From Actinophytocola sp035634895 (GTDB lineage: Bacteria > Actinomycetota > Actinomycetes > Mycobacteriales > Pseudonocardiaceae): DNA of 64,000 nt. The translations under genes and the position numbers were made by a program. The stretch covers positions 1-64,000 of the forward strand of contig NZ_DASQCC010000127.1 of assembly GCF_035634895.1 (NCBI RefSeq). Direction: 5' to 3'. Below are positions 43,696-52,504 of this stretch, piece by piece. Under the pieces are notes generated by a model. It saw nothing but the letters and a program-made list of their open reading frames with translations, was not told the origin of the DNA and did no database searches. Position 1 is the first letter of the stretch; every line of letters starts with the position of its first letter.

Positions 43696-44499
43696 GTGGT
43701 CTCTCTTGGTCTGCGGTTCGTCGGACACTCCACCGTGCGGATGGAGCTGGCCGGTCACGTCGTGCTGACCGATCCCGTGCTCACCAACCGGGTGTCGGCG
43801 CTGACCAGGGTGACACCGCCCGCCACGGCCGCCGACCGGGCCGACGTCGACCTCGTGCTGCTGTCCCACCTGCACGGGGACCACGTGCACCTGCCGTCGC
43901 TGCGGCTGCTGCATCCGCATGTCCGGGTGGTCGTGCCGCGCGGCGCCGGGGACTGGCTGCGGTCCAAGGGCGTGCGGCGGGTCGACGAGCTGGCGCCCGG
44001 GGAGGAGCTGACGCACGGTGACCTGCGGATCATCGGGGTCCGGGCGGAGCACTCCGGGCACCGCTGGGGACCGCGGCTGACACACGGTCCGCAGGCCGAG
44101 GCGATGGGGCACGTCATCGAGGGCGGCGGGCGCAGGGTGTACGCCGCCGGGGACACCGACCTGTTCCCGGAGATGGCCGGGCTGGGCGAGCTGGACGTCG
44201 CGTTGCTGCCGGTGTGGGGGTGGGGGCCGACGCTGGGGCCCGGACACATGAACCCGGAGCGTGCCGCCGCGGCCGTCGACCTGCTGAGGCCGAGGGTCGC
44301 CGTGCCGGTGCACTGGGGGACGCTCGCGGTCGCGGGGCTGCCGAAGGCGCCGGGGCGGCACGGGCGGCGGATGCGGCACCTCCTCGAACATCCGCCGGTC
44401 GAGTTCGCCGCGGCCGTGGCGGATGCCGGCTCGCCGACGAGGGTTCTGGTCACCCGCCCCGGCGAGAACGTCCGCCTGCCGGACACGGTCAGGTCATGA
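43696..44499 (+). CDS. Metallo-beta-lactamase-fold hydrolase (UlaG/RomA-like)
   Basis: 267 aa. The N-terminus LRFVGHSTVRMELAGHVVLTDPVL is typical of the UlaG-like MBL group. Metal motif LLSHLHGDHVHL supplies the HxHxDH ligands; further ligands are in RAEHSGHRWG, AAGDTDLF and VPVHWGTL. Relatives hydrolyse phosphodiesters or lactones. GTG 43696 is chosen because the family homology starts immediately after it; the transcript may be leaderless. It is the first of seven closely packed genes. The stop overlaps the next start by ATGA. Confidence 0.85.
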   Translation: MVSLGLRFVGHSTVRMELAGHVVLTDPVLTNRVSALTRVTPPATAADRADVDLVLLSHLHGDHVHLPSLRLLHPHVRVVVPRGAGDWLRSKGVRRVDELAPGEELTHGDLRIIGVRAEHSGHRWGPRLTHGPQAEAMGHVIEGGGRRVYAAGDTDLFPEMAGLGELDVALLPVWGWGPTLGPGHMNPERAAAAVDLLRPRVAVPVHWGTLAVAGLPKAPGRHGRRMRHLLEHPPVEFAAAVADAGSPTRVLVTRPGENVRLPDTVRS

Positions 44500-44747
44500 C
44501 CGATGCGCCGGTGACCACCGCCGCGCGGCGCTCCCTCGCGGCACCCGCTACCGCGAGCGGCACGCCCGCCGACGCCGACGCCCGGCCAGACGCCGAGGGG
44601 CCACACGATGCCCCGCTGTCCACGTTCAGGGCGCGGCCAGCGTCCTCACGGCGCCGCGGCCGGCCAGGACACCGCCGCGACACCGACACCCCTGCCGTAC
44701 GCACCAACACCAGGACGCCGGCCCTCGCGGGCGAGGGGCCGGCGTGA
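44496..44747 (+). CDS. Disordered 83-aa ORF coupled to both neighbours
   Basis: Starts at an ATG overlapping the MBL-gene stop (ATGA) and ends in a stop overlapping the DedA start (GTGA). Composition is low complexity: Ala, Pro, Thr, Arg, Asp, with no hydrophobic core or known motif (TTAARRSLAAPATASG, RRRGRPGHRRDTDTP). The ribosome binding site is weak. It may be a real disordered protein, or an open frame kept only for translational coupling. Codon third positions are GC-rich, as expected of coding sequence but also of the genome. Confidence 0.4.
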   Translation: MTDAPVTTAARRSLAAPATASGTPADADARPDAEGPHDAPLSTFRARPASSRRRGRPGHRRDTDTPAVRTNTRTPALAGEGPA

Positions 44748-45355
44748 GCGGGATCTTCGGTGTCGACTGGAGCCACCCGTCGTCGATCGGGTACCCGGTC
44801 ATCTTCGGGGGCGTGCTGGTCGGGTCGATAGTGCCGATCCTGCCGACCGGCGCGGTCGTCGGCGCCGGTGCCGCGCTCGCCATGACCGGCCAGCTGAACC
44901 TGGCCCTCGTCGTGCTCTGCGCGGTGGCCGGCGCGCTCATCGGCGACCTCGTCACGTTCGTCGCCGGGCGCGGGGGTCGCGGACCGCTGTCCCGGTTCTT
45001 CGAGCGGCGGCAGTCGGCCGAGAAGCTGGCCGGTGCGCGGGAGAGGTTCGGCCAGCGGGGCTGGCTGCTCATCGTCGTCGGCCGGATGGTGCCGGCCGGG
45101 CGCATCCCCGTGCTCCTCGCCGCCGGGGCGCTCGACTACCCGTGGCGCAGGCTGCTCCCCGCGGTCGCCGGCGCGTGCCTGCTCTGGGCGGTCGCCTACG
45201 CGCTGCTGGGCGTCGTCAGCGGTGGGCTGTTCGACAACCCGCTGGTCGCTACGCTCATCGCGACGACCCTGATCCTGGTGATCACGCTCGTCGTCGGGCT
45301 CGTGTCGCGCCAGCGGGAACGCAAACGCAAGAGAGGCCATGTCACCACAAGCTGA
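44744..45355 (+). CDS. DedA-family membrane protein
   Basis: 203 aa. Typical DedA elements: a re-entrant loop region GGVLVGSIVPILPTGAVVGAGAALA, the GALIGDLVTFVAGRGGR segment, and the motif RERFGQRGWLLIVVGRMVPAGRIPVLLAAGAL with the conserved R...R/GR. It ends in a basic tail. DedA proteins are thought to flip polyprenyl phosphates or phospholipids across the membrane. The neighbouring phosphatase-like genes would fit lipid-phosphate recycling. The GTG has GAGGGG about 5 nt upstream. It overlaps the next gene by 17 bp. Confidence 0.88.
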   Translation: MSGIFGVDWSHPSSIGYPVIFGGVLVGSIVPILPTGAVVGAGAALAMTGQLNLALVVLCAVAGALIGDLVTFVAGRGGRGPLSRFFERRQSAEKLAGARERFGQRGWLLIVVGRMVPAGRIPVLLAAGALDYPWRRLLPAVAGACLLWAVAYALLGVVSGGLFDNPLVATLIATTLILVITLVVGLVSRQRERKRKRGHVTTS

Positions 45356-47432
45356 CCAGGGGAGACTCCTCCGAGGTGGGCGTGAGATCGCCCGCCTCGT
45401 GCTCGTCTGGGCGCTCGTGGCCGTCGCGCTGCACCTGCTCGACCTGTGGCTCGTCGACTTCGCCATGCCCTACTGGTGGCAGCCCATCGCCCTCGCGGCC
45501 ATGCTGGGCGTGCTCAGCGCGGGCGTGTGGCCGCTGATCATGCGGTTCGCGCCGCACGGCACCGTGCTGTTCCTCGGACTCGGCTCGTTCCTGCTGCTCG
45601 GCGCGGGTGTCCTCGGCATCTCGTTCGCGATCCCGGATGTCATCGTGGCGAACCTCGAGACCGCGGTGGTGGTCGTGGTCGTCATCGGCGCGGTGTCCGG
45701 CCTGGTGTCCAGCGGCCTCGCGATCGACGAGGACGAGGTGTTCTTCCGCCGTGCCGCCCGCCGGTTCCGCCGGGACGGCGAGGACATGGCCGACGGGCCG
45801 CCCGGCGTGCTGCTGCTGCAGATCGACGGCCTCGGCTACGACACCGTCCGCCGCGGCATCCGCGACGGGGACCTGCCGACGCTGTCCCGCTGGCTCGAGG
45901 AGGGCAGCCACGTCCTCACCGACTGGCACTGCGACTGGAGCTCCCAGACCGGCGCGAGCGTGTGCGCGCTGCTGCACGGCAGCGACGACGACATCCTCGG
46001 CTTCCGCTGGTACGAGAAGGACCGCGACCACGTGATGGCGTGCGCGCACCCGAACGACGCGGCCGAGATCGAGCGCCGGCACTCCACCGGCCAGGGGCTG
46101 CTCGCGAACGGCGGCGCGGCCCGCGGCGGCCTGTTCACCGGCGACGCCGACCACGTCAGCTTCACGATGAGCGCACTCCCCTTCCTGACCAGGGGCAGGC
46201 GGCGCGACGGGATGGGCTCCGGCTACTACGCGTACTTCGCCAACCCGGTCAACGTGCTGCGGACGTTCGGCTCCGCGCTGGTCGACGTGCTGCGCGAGAT
46301 CTCCGCGTCGCTGCGCCAGAAGCGGGCCGGGGTGCGGCCGAGGGTCAAGCGCGGCCCGTTCTTCCCGTTCGCCCGCGCCGGCACCACGGTCATCGCCCGC
46401 GACCTGGTCGTCTCCGCGATCATCGGTGACATGCTGGCGGGCCGGCCGGTCGTCTACGCGGACTTCCTCGGCTACGACGAGGTCGCGCACCACACCGGCA
46501 TCGAGCGGTTCGACGCGCTGGCCGTCATCCGGGCCATCGACCAGCAGATCGGCAGGCTGTACCGGGCGGAACGGCTCTCGCCCCGCCGCTACCACCTCGT
46601 CGTGCTGTCCGACCACGGCGTCACCCAGGGCTGGGCGTTCACCAACCGGTTCGGCGAGTCGGTCCAGGAGCTGGTCGGCCGGCTGTGCGGAGGGCGCCCG
46701 CCTGCCGATGGCCGCAAGCCGCCCCGGTCGGCCTGGCAGCTCGGCGCGGCCATGACCGAGGCGGCCACCGGTTCCGGGCCGATCGCGCTGGCGCTGCGGC
46801 GGCGCGCGGCGTGGGCGGGCACCCCGGACCGCCAGCGCGACGCCGAGGGGCAGCCGGCGGCCGTGGCCCGCGCGGCGCCCGGCGTGGTCGTGGTGGTGTC
46901 CGGGCACGTCGCGATGGTGTCGTTCACCGAGCACCCCGGCCGGGTCGACCTCGAGACGATCGAGCGCGAGTTCCCCGACCTGCTGCCGGCGCTCGTCGAC
47001 CATCCCGGCGTCGGGTTCATGCTGGTCCGCAGCACGCGGTCGGGACCGGTCGTGCTGGGCCGCGACGGCGTGCGGCGCCTCGACATGACCGGCGACGACG
47101 CGGTGACCGGGGAGGACCCGCTGGCCAGGTACGGCCCGCACGCCGCCGACCTGGTCCGGCGCACCGACGGGTTCGCGCACTGCCCGGACATCATCGTCAA
47201 CAGCCGGTACAACGAGGTCACCGACGACGCGTCGCCGTTCGAGATGCACGTCGGCTCGCACGGCGGGCTGGGCGGCGGGCAGTCCCGCGGGTTCCTGATG
47301 TACCCGGCGAGCCTGCCGGCGCCCGGCGAGATCATCGGCGCCGAGCGGCTGCACCGGGTGGTGCGGGACTGGCTGACCCACCTGGGCCACCCCGTGCCCG
47401 CACCGTCCGCGGAGCTGGTCCATGACGCCTGA
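45339..47432 (+). CDS. Membrane-anchored alkaline-phosphatase-superfamily protein with holin-like N-terminus
   Basis: 697 aa. Residues 15-130 hold four hydrophobic segments of the phage-holin-family type. Residues 150-680 are a catalytic domain of the alkaline phosphatase/phosphodiesterase superfamily: LLLQIDGLGYDTV (metal Asp), SSQTGASVCALLHG (nucleophile Thr), YADFLGYDEVAHHTG (Asp, His), VVLSDHGVTQG (Asp-His), and a late NEVTDDASPFEMHVGSHGG with a final His. The active side depends on topology. Substrates could be nucleotide or lipid-linked phosphodiesters. The ATG has AGAGAGG just before it. Confidence 0.85.
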   Translation: MSPQADQGRLLRGGREIARLVLVWALVAVALHLLDLWLVDFAMPYWWQPIALAAMLGVLSAGVWPLIMRFAPHGTVLFLGLGSFLLLGAGVLGISFAIPDVIVANLETAVVVVVVIGAVSGLVSSGLAIDEDEVFFRRAARRFRRDGEDMADGPPGVLLLQIDGLGYDTVRRGIRDGDLPTLSRWLEEGSHVLTDWHCDWSSQTGASVCALLHGSDDDILGFRWYEKDRDHVMACAHPNDAAEIERRHSTGQGLLANGGAARGGLFTGDADHVSFTMSALPFLTRGRRRDGMGSGYYAYFANPVNVLRTFGSALVDVLREISASLRQKRAGVRPRVKRGPFFPFARAGTTVIARDLVVSAIIGDMLAGRPVVYADFLGYDEVAHHTGIERFDALAVIRAIDQQIGRLYRAERLSPRRYHLVVLSDHGVTQGWAFTNRFGESVQELVGRLCGGRPPADGRKPPRSAWQLGAAMTEAATGSGPIALALRRRAAWAGTPDRQRDAEGQPAAVARAAPGVVVVVSGHVAMVSFTEHPGRVDLETIEREFPDLLPALVDHPGVGFMLVRSTRSGPVVLGRDGVRRLDMTGDDAVTGEDPLARYGPHAADLVRRTDGFAHCPDIIVNSRYNEVTDDASPFEMHVGSHGGLGGGQSRGFLMYPASLPAPGEIIGAERLHRVVRDWLTHLGHPVPAPSAELVHDA

Positions 47433-48516
47433 CTACGACCGCTCGCTCGCCTCCGTGCTGCCCGGGCTGCTGGCCGAGCCGGCACGGGCGGTCGCGTTGC
47501 TGCTGGTCGACGGGCTGGGCGCGGAGCTGCTGTCCGCCCACGCCGCCGACGCCCCGTTCCTGGCCGCCCTGCCCGACGCGGGCCCGCTGACCGTCGGGTT
47601 CCCGTCCAGCACGGCGACCAGCCTCGCGTCGCTGGGCACGGGGCTGCCGCCGGGCGGACACGGGTTGCTGGGCACGTCGCTGCGGCTGTCCGACGAGATC
47701 GTGATGGAGACGCTGCGCTGGACCGAGCACGGCACGCAGGGTGGCGTCGACCTGCGGGAGTCGTGGGTGCCGGAGTCCGTGCAACCGGCGCACACGGTGT
47801 TCGAGCAGGCCGCGGCGGCCGGGATCGGGGTGACCGTCGTGTCGCAGCCGAGGTTCCAGGGCTCCGGGCTGACCAGGGCGGTGCTGCGTGGGGGCACCTA
47901 CGTAGGTGCGCACGCGTTCGGCGACCTGGCCGCGGCGACGCTGACCGCGCTCGGGACGCCGGGCAGCCAGCTGGTGTACGGCTACCACGCCGACCTCGAC
48001 GCGATGGGGCACGTGCACGGGCCGGGGTCGCTGCCGTGGCGGCTCCAGCTCGCACAGGTGGACCGGCTGGTGGAGACGGTCGCCACGCGGCTGCCCGCCG
48101 ACGCCGTGCTGGCGGTGACGGGTGACCACGGCATGGTCGCGATGGACCGTAGTTTCGACGCCGACACCCACCCCGACCTGCGCGCGGGCGTGCGCACGCT
48201 CAGCGGCGAGCCCCGTGCCCGCCACGCCCACGCGGAGCCGGGCGCCGCGACGGACGTGCTGGCGACGTGGCGGTCGGTCCTCGGCGACGACGCGTGGACG
48301 GTGTCCCGGGAGCAGGCGATCGACGAGGGCTGGTTCGGGCCGCTGTCGCCGCGCTTCGCCGACCGGATCGGCGACGTGCTGGCCGCCGCGCGCGGCACGT
48401 CCGGCGTGATCCGCTCGACGGCCGAGCCGTTCCTGTCGCGACTGGTCGGCCAGCACGGCTCGCTGACGTCCGCGGAGCAGCTCGTGCCATTGCTCATGGC
48501 GCGTGGCGTGCGGTAG
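47422..48516 (+). CDS. Nucleotide pyrophosphatase/phosphodiesterase-like protein
   Basis: 364 aa, a soluble member of the same superfamily as the previous protein. Metal and nucleophile motifs: ALLLVDGLGAELL, FPSSTATSLASLGTG (Thr nucleophile), YHADLDAMGHVHG, and AVTGDHGMVAMD; a last His is in PRARHAHAEPG. No signal peptide, so probably cytoplasmic. It overlaps the preceding gene by 11 bp. Two consecutive paralogous hydrolases suggest successive cleavage steps or division between membrane and cytoplasmic substrates. Confidence 0.85.
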   Translation: MTPDYDRSLASVLPGLLAEPARAVALLLVDGLGAELLSAHAADAPFLAALPDAGPLTVGFPSSTATSLASLGTGLPPGGHGLLGTSLRLSDEIVMETLRWTEHGTQGGVDLRESWVPESVQPAHTVFEQAAAAGIGVTVVSQPRFQGSGLTRAVLRGGTYVGAHAFGDLAAATLTALGTPGSQLVYGYHADLDAMGHVHGPGSLPWRLQLAQVDRLVETVATRLPADAVLAVTGDHGMVAMDRSFDADTHPDLRAGVRTLSGEPRARHAHAEPGAATDVLATWRSVLGDDAWTVSREQAIDEGWFGPLSPRFADRIGDVLAAARGTSGVIRSTAEPFLSRLVGQHGSLTSAEQLVPLLMARGVR

Positions 48517-48526
48517 ACCTGCCCTC

Positions 48527-49297
48527 ATGCCGCTGCTCACGGACCTGCTGGACGCGCTCTCCGGCGGTCAGGTCGAGATCGTCGACCTGACCGCGCCCCT
48601 GTCGGCCGACACGCCGATCCTCCAGCTGCCACCGCCGTTCGCCAACACGATCCCGTTCTCGCTGGAGCTGATCAGCCGCTACGACGCGGACGGGCCCGCC
48701 TGGTACTGGAACAACATCCACACCGGCGAGCACACCGGGACCCATGTGGACGCTCCGGTGCACTGGGCGTCCGGCAAGGACAAGGCCGACGTGTCGCAGC
48801 TGCCGCTCGGCAACATGGTCGCGCCCGCGGTCGTGGTCGACATGTCGGCGCGGGCGGCGGAGAACCCGGACTTCCTGCTGTCCATCGAGGACGTCAAGGA
48901 GTGGGAGGCCGCCAACGGGTCGCTCCCGGCCGGCTGGCTGCTGCTGCGCACGGGCTGGGACGAGCGGTCCACCGACGCCGCCCGGTTCCTCAACGCCGAC
49001 GAGACCGGGCCACACACGCCGGGCATCGCGCCGGAGTGCGCGCGGTGGCTTGCGGAGGACACGCCGCTTCTGGGGCTCGGCGTGGAGACGGTCGGCACGG
49101 ACGCGGGCGCCGCACACGGGTTCGAGCCCGCCTTCCCGTGCCACCACTACTTCCTGGGCGCCGGGAAGATGGGGCTGACGCAGCTGCGGAACCTCGCGTC
49201 GCTGCCGCCGACCGGGGCGGTGCTGGTGGTGTCACCGCTGCCGATCATCGGTGGGTCCGGCAGCCCGGCCAGGGTGTACGCGCTGGTCGAGCGGTGA
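48527..49297 (+). CDS. Cyclase-family (kynurenine-formamidase-like) metal hydrolase
   Basis: 256 aa. The family motif HxGTHxDxPxH appears as EHTGTHVDAPVHWASG (about 70-85), giving the metal-binding histidines and Asp. VEIVDLTAPLSADTPI near the N-terminus and the closing HHYFLGAGKMGLTQLRNLASLP are also typical. Relatives hydrolyse N-formylkynurenine or isatin, or act as polyketide cyclases. The ATG at 48527 is the homologous start, 10 bp after the preceding stop. Its stop overlaps the ThDP gene start (GTGA). Confidence 0.85.
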   Translation: MPLLTDLLDALSGGQVEIVDLTAPLSADTPILQLPPPFANTIPFSLELISRYDADGPAWYWNNIHTGEHTGTHVDAPVHWASGKDKADVSQLPLGNMVAPAVVVDMSARAAENPDFLLSIEDVKEWEAANGSLPAGWLLLRTGWDERSTDAARFLNADETGPHTPGIAPECARWLAEDTPLLGLGVETVGTDAGAAHGFEPAFPCHHYFLGAGKMGLTQLRNLASLPPTGAVLVVSPLPIIGGSGSPARVYALVER

Positions 49298-50883
49298 GCA
49301 CGGCGGACCTGGTCGGCTCGACGCTCGCCGAACTCGGTGTGGCGCAGGCGTTCGGCGTGGTCGGCAGCGGGAACTTCGTGGTGACCAACGCGTTGCGGGC
49401 GGGCGGGGTGCCGTATGTGGCCGCCCGTCACGAATGCGGCGCGACGGTGATGGCCGACGCGTACGCCAGGATGAGCGGCCGGCTCGCGGCGGTCTCGCTG
49501 CACCAGGGCTGCGGGCTGACCAACGCGATGACCGGAATCACGGAGGCCGCGAAGAGCCGGACCCCGCTGCTGGTGCTGACCGCCGACACCGCGGGCTCGG
49601 CGGTGACCGCCAACTTCCGCATCGACCAGGATGCGATGGTCACCGCGGTCGGCGCGGTGACCGAGCGGGTCCACTCCCCCTCCTCCGCCGTCGCGGACAC
49701 CGTGCGGGCGTACCGGACGGCCGTGCAGGAGCGGCGGACGGTGGTGCTGAACCTGCCGCTGGACGTGCAGGCGGCGCCGGCCGTCGCCGCGCCGCTCACG
49801 GTTCCCGTTACGCCGCGACCGGTTCGGCCGCATGCCGACGCGGTCGCGGCACTGGCCGAGGCGCTGGCGAAGGCGCGGCGGCCGGTGTTCGTGGCCGGCC
49901 GCGGCGCCCGCCACGCCGGCCGGGAGCTGCGGGAGCTGGCCGCCGCCGCCGGCGCGCTCCTGGCGACCTCGGCGGTCGCGCACGGGCTGTTCGCCGGGGA
50001 CCCGTGGTCGCTGGGCATCTCGGGTGGGTTCGCGTCGCCACGGACGGCGGAGCTGATCGCCGGCGCCGACCTCGTCGTCGGCTGGGGCTGTGCGTTGAAC
50101 AGGTGGACGACCAAGCGTGGCGAGCTGCTCGGCGGCACGGTCGTCCAGGTCGACCTGGACCCGGCGGCGTTCGGGGCGCACAACCGGGTCGACCTCGGCG
50201 TGGTCGGCGACACGGCGGAGACGGCGCGGGACGTCCTCGCCGTACTGTCCACACAGGACGGTTACCGGACGGCGCCGGTCGGTCCGGTGCGGTGGCGGGA
50301 CGTGCCGTACGAGGACCGGTCCACCTCGGACCGGATCGACCCGCGCACGTTGAGCGCCCGGCTCGACGAGCTGCTGCCGGCGGACCGGGTCGTCGCGGTG
50401 GACTCCGGCAACTTCATGGGGTACCCGAGCGCGTACCTGTCGGTGCCGGACCAGTACGGCTTCTGCTTCACGCAGGCGTTCCAGTCGATCGGCCTCGGGC
50501 TGGCGACCGCGATCGGCGCGGCGCTGGCCCGACCGGACCGCCTCCCGGTGGCGGCACTGGGCGACGGCGGGTTCCTGATGGGCGTGGCCGAGCTGGAAAC
50601 CGTGGTGCGCCTTGGCATCCCGATGGTGATCGTGGTGTACGACGACGCGGCGTACGGAGCCGAGATCCACCATTTCGGCGCCGACGCGGACCTGTCGACC
50701 GTCACCTTCCCGGACACCGACCTGGCCGCGCTGGCCGCGGGCTTCGGCTGTCAGGGCCTGACCGTCCGCACACCGGCCGACCTGGACGGGATCACGACCT
50801 GGTCCCGCGACCGTCCACTCCTGATCGACGCGAAACTCACGAACGACGGCGGGTCGTGGTGGCTGGCGGAGGCCTTCGGCTAG
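49294..50883 (+). CDS. Thiamine-diphosphate-dependent enzyme (acetolactate-synthase-like)
   Basis: 529 aa with the three domains of the POX/ALS family. The N-terminal domain has the catalytic Glu in ARHECGATVMADAYAR (about residue 49) and the NFRIDQDA region. The middle domain (about 180-320) is the degenerate FAD/NAD-like fold. The C-terminal ThDP motif reads LGDGGFLMGVAELETVVRLG, ending VVYDDAAYG where many members have NN. It makes or breaks C-C bonds next to a keto group; substrate unknown. Its coupling to the cyclase gene suggests consecutive steps on one compound. GTG start at 49294. Confidence 0.85.
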   Translation: MSTADLVGSTLAELGVAQAFGVVGSGNFVVTNALRAGGVPYVAARHECGATVMADAYARMSGRLAAVSLHQGCGLTNAMTGITEAAKSRTPLLVLTADTAGSAVTANFRIDQDAMVTAVGAVTERVHSPSSAVADTVRAYRTAVQERRTVVLNLPLDVQAAPAVAAPLTVPVTPRPVRPHADAVAALAEALAKARRPVFVAGRGARHAGRELRELAAAAGALLATSAVAHGLFAGDPWSLGISGGFASPRTAELIAGADLVVGWGCALNRWTTKRGELLGGTVVQVDLDPAAFGAHNRVDLGVVGDTAETARDVLAVLSTQDGYRTAPVGPVRWRDVPYEDRSTSDRIDPRTLSARLDELLPADRVVAVDSGNFMGYPSAYLSVPDQYGFCFTQAFQSIGLGLATAIGAALARPDRLPVAALGDGGFLMGVAELETVVRLGIPMVIVVYDDAAYGAEIHHFGADADLSTVTFPDTDLAALAAGFGCQGLTVRTPADLDGITTWSRDRPLLIDAKLTNDGGSWWLAEAFG

Positions 50884-50902
50884 GCACCGCTGGACTGGGT
50901 TG

Positions 50903-51862
50903 TCACAGCCAGTCGCGGTGTTTGAACAGGACGTACAGCCCGCCGCCGATGGCCAGGATCACGGCCGTGGACAGCCAGAAACCCCAGGCCTGACCGAAGC
51001 CGGGATAGGGGACGTTCTGGCCGTAGAACCCGGTGATGGCGGTCGGCACGGCGATGATGGCCGCCCAGCCCGTCACCTTCTTCATGATCAGGTTGAGGCG
51101 GTTGCTCTGCAGGTTCAGCTGCGTCTCGCGGAAGGTGGCGACCAGCTCGCGCAGCGAGTCGGTCCACTCCGTCACGCGCAGGACGTGGTCGTAGACGTCC
51201 TGGTAGTACGGCGCCATCGCGCTGCCGGAGCGCCGGGTCAGCGTGTTGATCACCTCGCGCATCGGCACCACGACGTGCCGCAGCATCCCGAGGGACCGGC
51301 GCAACGTCAGCGCCCGCCGCAGCATGAGCCGGTCGGCGGGGCGCTCGTCGAAGATCATGTCCTCCAGCTTCTCGATGTGCTCGTCGAGCGCCTCGACCAT
51401 GTCGAACTGGGTGTCGGCCACGTAGTCGAGCAGGCCGTGCACCAGGAAGTCGACGCCGTTGCCCGCGAGGTGCGCGAGGTCGTCCCACCGCTTGACCACC
51501 TGGTCGATGTCGAACCGGTCGCCGGGGCGGACCGTGACGACCGCGCGCGCGGTGATGAACACCCCCAGCTCGGCCTTGCTCAGCCGGAGCGTCGCCTGGT
51601 CGAGTGACACCGCGTAGGCGGACAGGTAGGAGTGACTGTCGTACTCGTCGAGCTTCGCCCGCTGCCGCGACTGCACCGCGTCCTCGACGGCGAGCTCGTG
51701 CAGGCCCAGCTCGTCGGCGATCAGCGCCAGGTCGTCCTCGGACGGGTCGCCGAGGTCGAGCCAGATCGTCAGGCTCTCGTCCCGCAGGTGCTCGGAGATG
51801 TCCTCCGGCGGGAAGCCCTCCGCGACGAGCTTCCCGTCGCGGTACAGCCGTGTGCGTGCCAC
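50903..51862 (-). CDS. CorA-family divalent cation transporter with GQN signature
   Basis: 319 aa. A long cytoplasmic part (1-255) with a helical stalk is followed by two C-terminal transmembrane helices. The CorA signature, normally YGMN at the end of helix 1, is FYGQNVPYPGFG here. The final tail is KHRDWL. The GMN motif forms the selectivity loop, and changed versions are linked to other ions or gating, so Mg2+ is not certain. The GTG start is at 51862 with a weak site. It converges on the ThDP gene. Confidence 0.85.
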   Translation of the reverse strand: MARTRLYRDGKLVAEGFPPEDISEHLRDESLTIWLDLGDPSEDDLALIADELGLHELAVEDAVQSRQRAKLDEYDSHSYLSAYAVSLDQATLRLSKAELGVFITARAVVTVRPGDRFDIDQVVKRWDDLAHLAGNGVDFLVHGLLDYVADTQFDMVEALDEHIEKLEDMIFDERPADRLMLRRALTLRRSLGMLRHVVVPMREVINTLTRRSGSAMAPYYQDVYDHVLRVTEWTDSLRELVATFRETQLNLQSNRLNLIMKKVTGWAAIIAVPTAITGFYGQNVPYPGFGQAWGFWLSTAVILAIGGGLYVLFKHRDWL

Positions 51863-51944
51863 CGCTCAACAGTAGACACCCGGTCGCCGTCCGGCATCCG
51901 CTCTGGGATGATGCCGGCCAGCACCCACTGCCCGAGGAGGCGGC

Positions 51945-52391
51945 ATGGCCGGTCAGTTCGAAGGCACCGCGGAGATCGACCGACCGATCGCCGAGGTGTT
52001 CGCGTTCCTCGCGGCCGGGACCAACGACCCGAAGTTCAGCCCCCGCGTGCAGCGGATCGAGAAGAAGACGGACGGCCCGGTCGGCGTGGGCACGGTGTTC
52101 GTCAGCACGGTGAAGGACGCGGGAATGACGACGGGACGGGAGTTCCGCATCACCGAGCTCGAGGAGCCCACGAAGATCCGCTGGGCCGAGCAGTCGAAGA
52201 ACCTGGTCACCGCGGTTGAAGGTGGCTACGACCTGACCGATCTCGGCGACGGCCGGACCCGGCTGCGGGTGTTCAACGTCCTGCAGGGCAACGGTTTCGG
52301 CAAGCTCCTCGCCGGCTTCGCGCTCAAGGCGGCACAAAAGGACGCACCGGCGTTCGCGAACCGCATCAAGAATGCGGTCGAGGCCTCGTAA
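51945..52391 (+). CDS. SRPBCC-family (polyketide cyclase/Bet v 1-like) protein
   Basis: 148 aa. The START/Bet v 1-like fold begins with FEGTAEIDRPIAEVFAFLAAGTNDPKFSP and continues with the usual beta strands (GTVFVSTV, REFRITELEEPTKIRWAEQ), ending in a long helix (GFALKAAQKDAPAFANRIKNAVEA). Such proteins bind hydrophobic ligands or act as cyclases; this small stand-alone type is usually uncharacterised. GAGGAGG lies 4-5 nt before the ATG. Confidence 0.8.
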   Translation: MAGQFEGTAEIDRPIAEVFAFLAAGTNDPKFSPRVQRIEKKTDGPVGVGTVFVSTVKDAGMTTGREFRITELEEPTKIRWAEQSKNLVTAVEGGYDLTDLGDGRTRLRVFNVLQGNGFGKLLAGFALKAAQKDAPAFANRIKNAVEAS

Positions 52392-52504
52392 CCCTTCCGC
52401 GGTAACGAGACCGCATCGATCAACATCGCTACGAAACACAGCCGTTCCCAGCCACGAAAACACGGCTGAGTTCGACCTGGGGTAGCGACGAGAAATCGGT
52501 GAGA

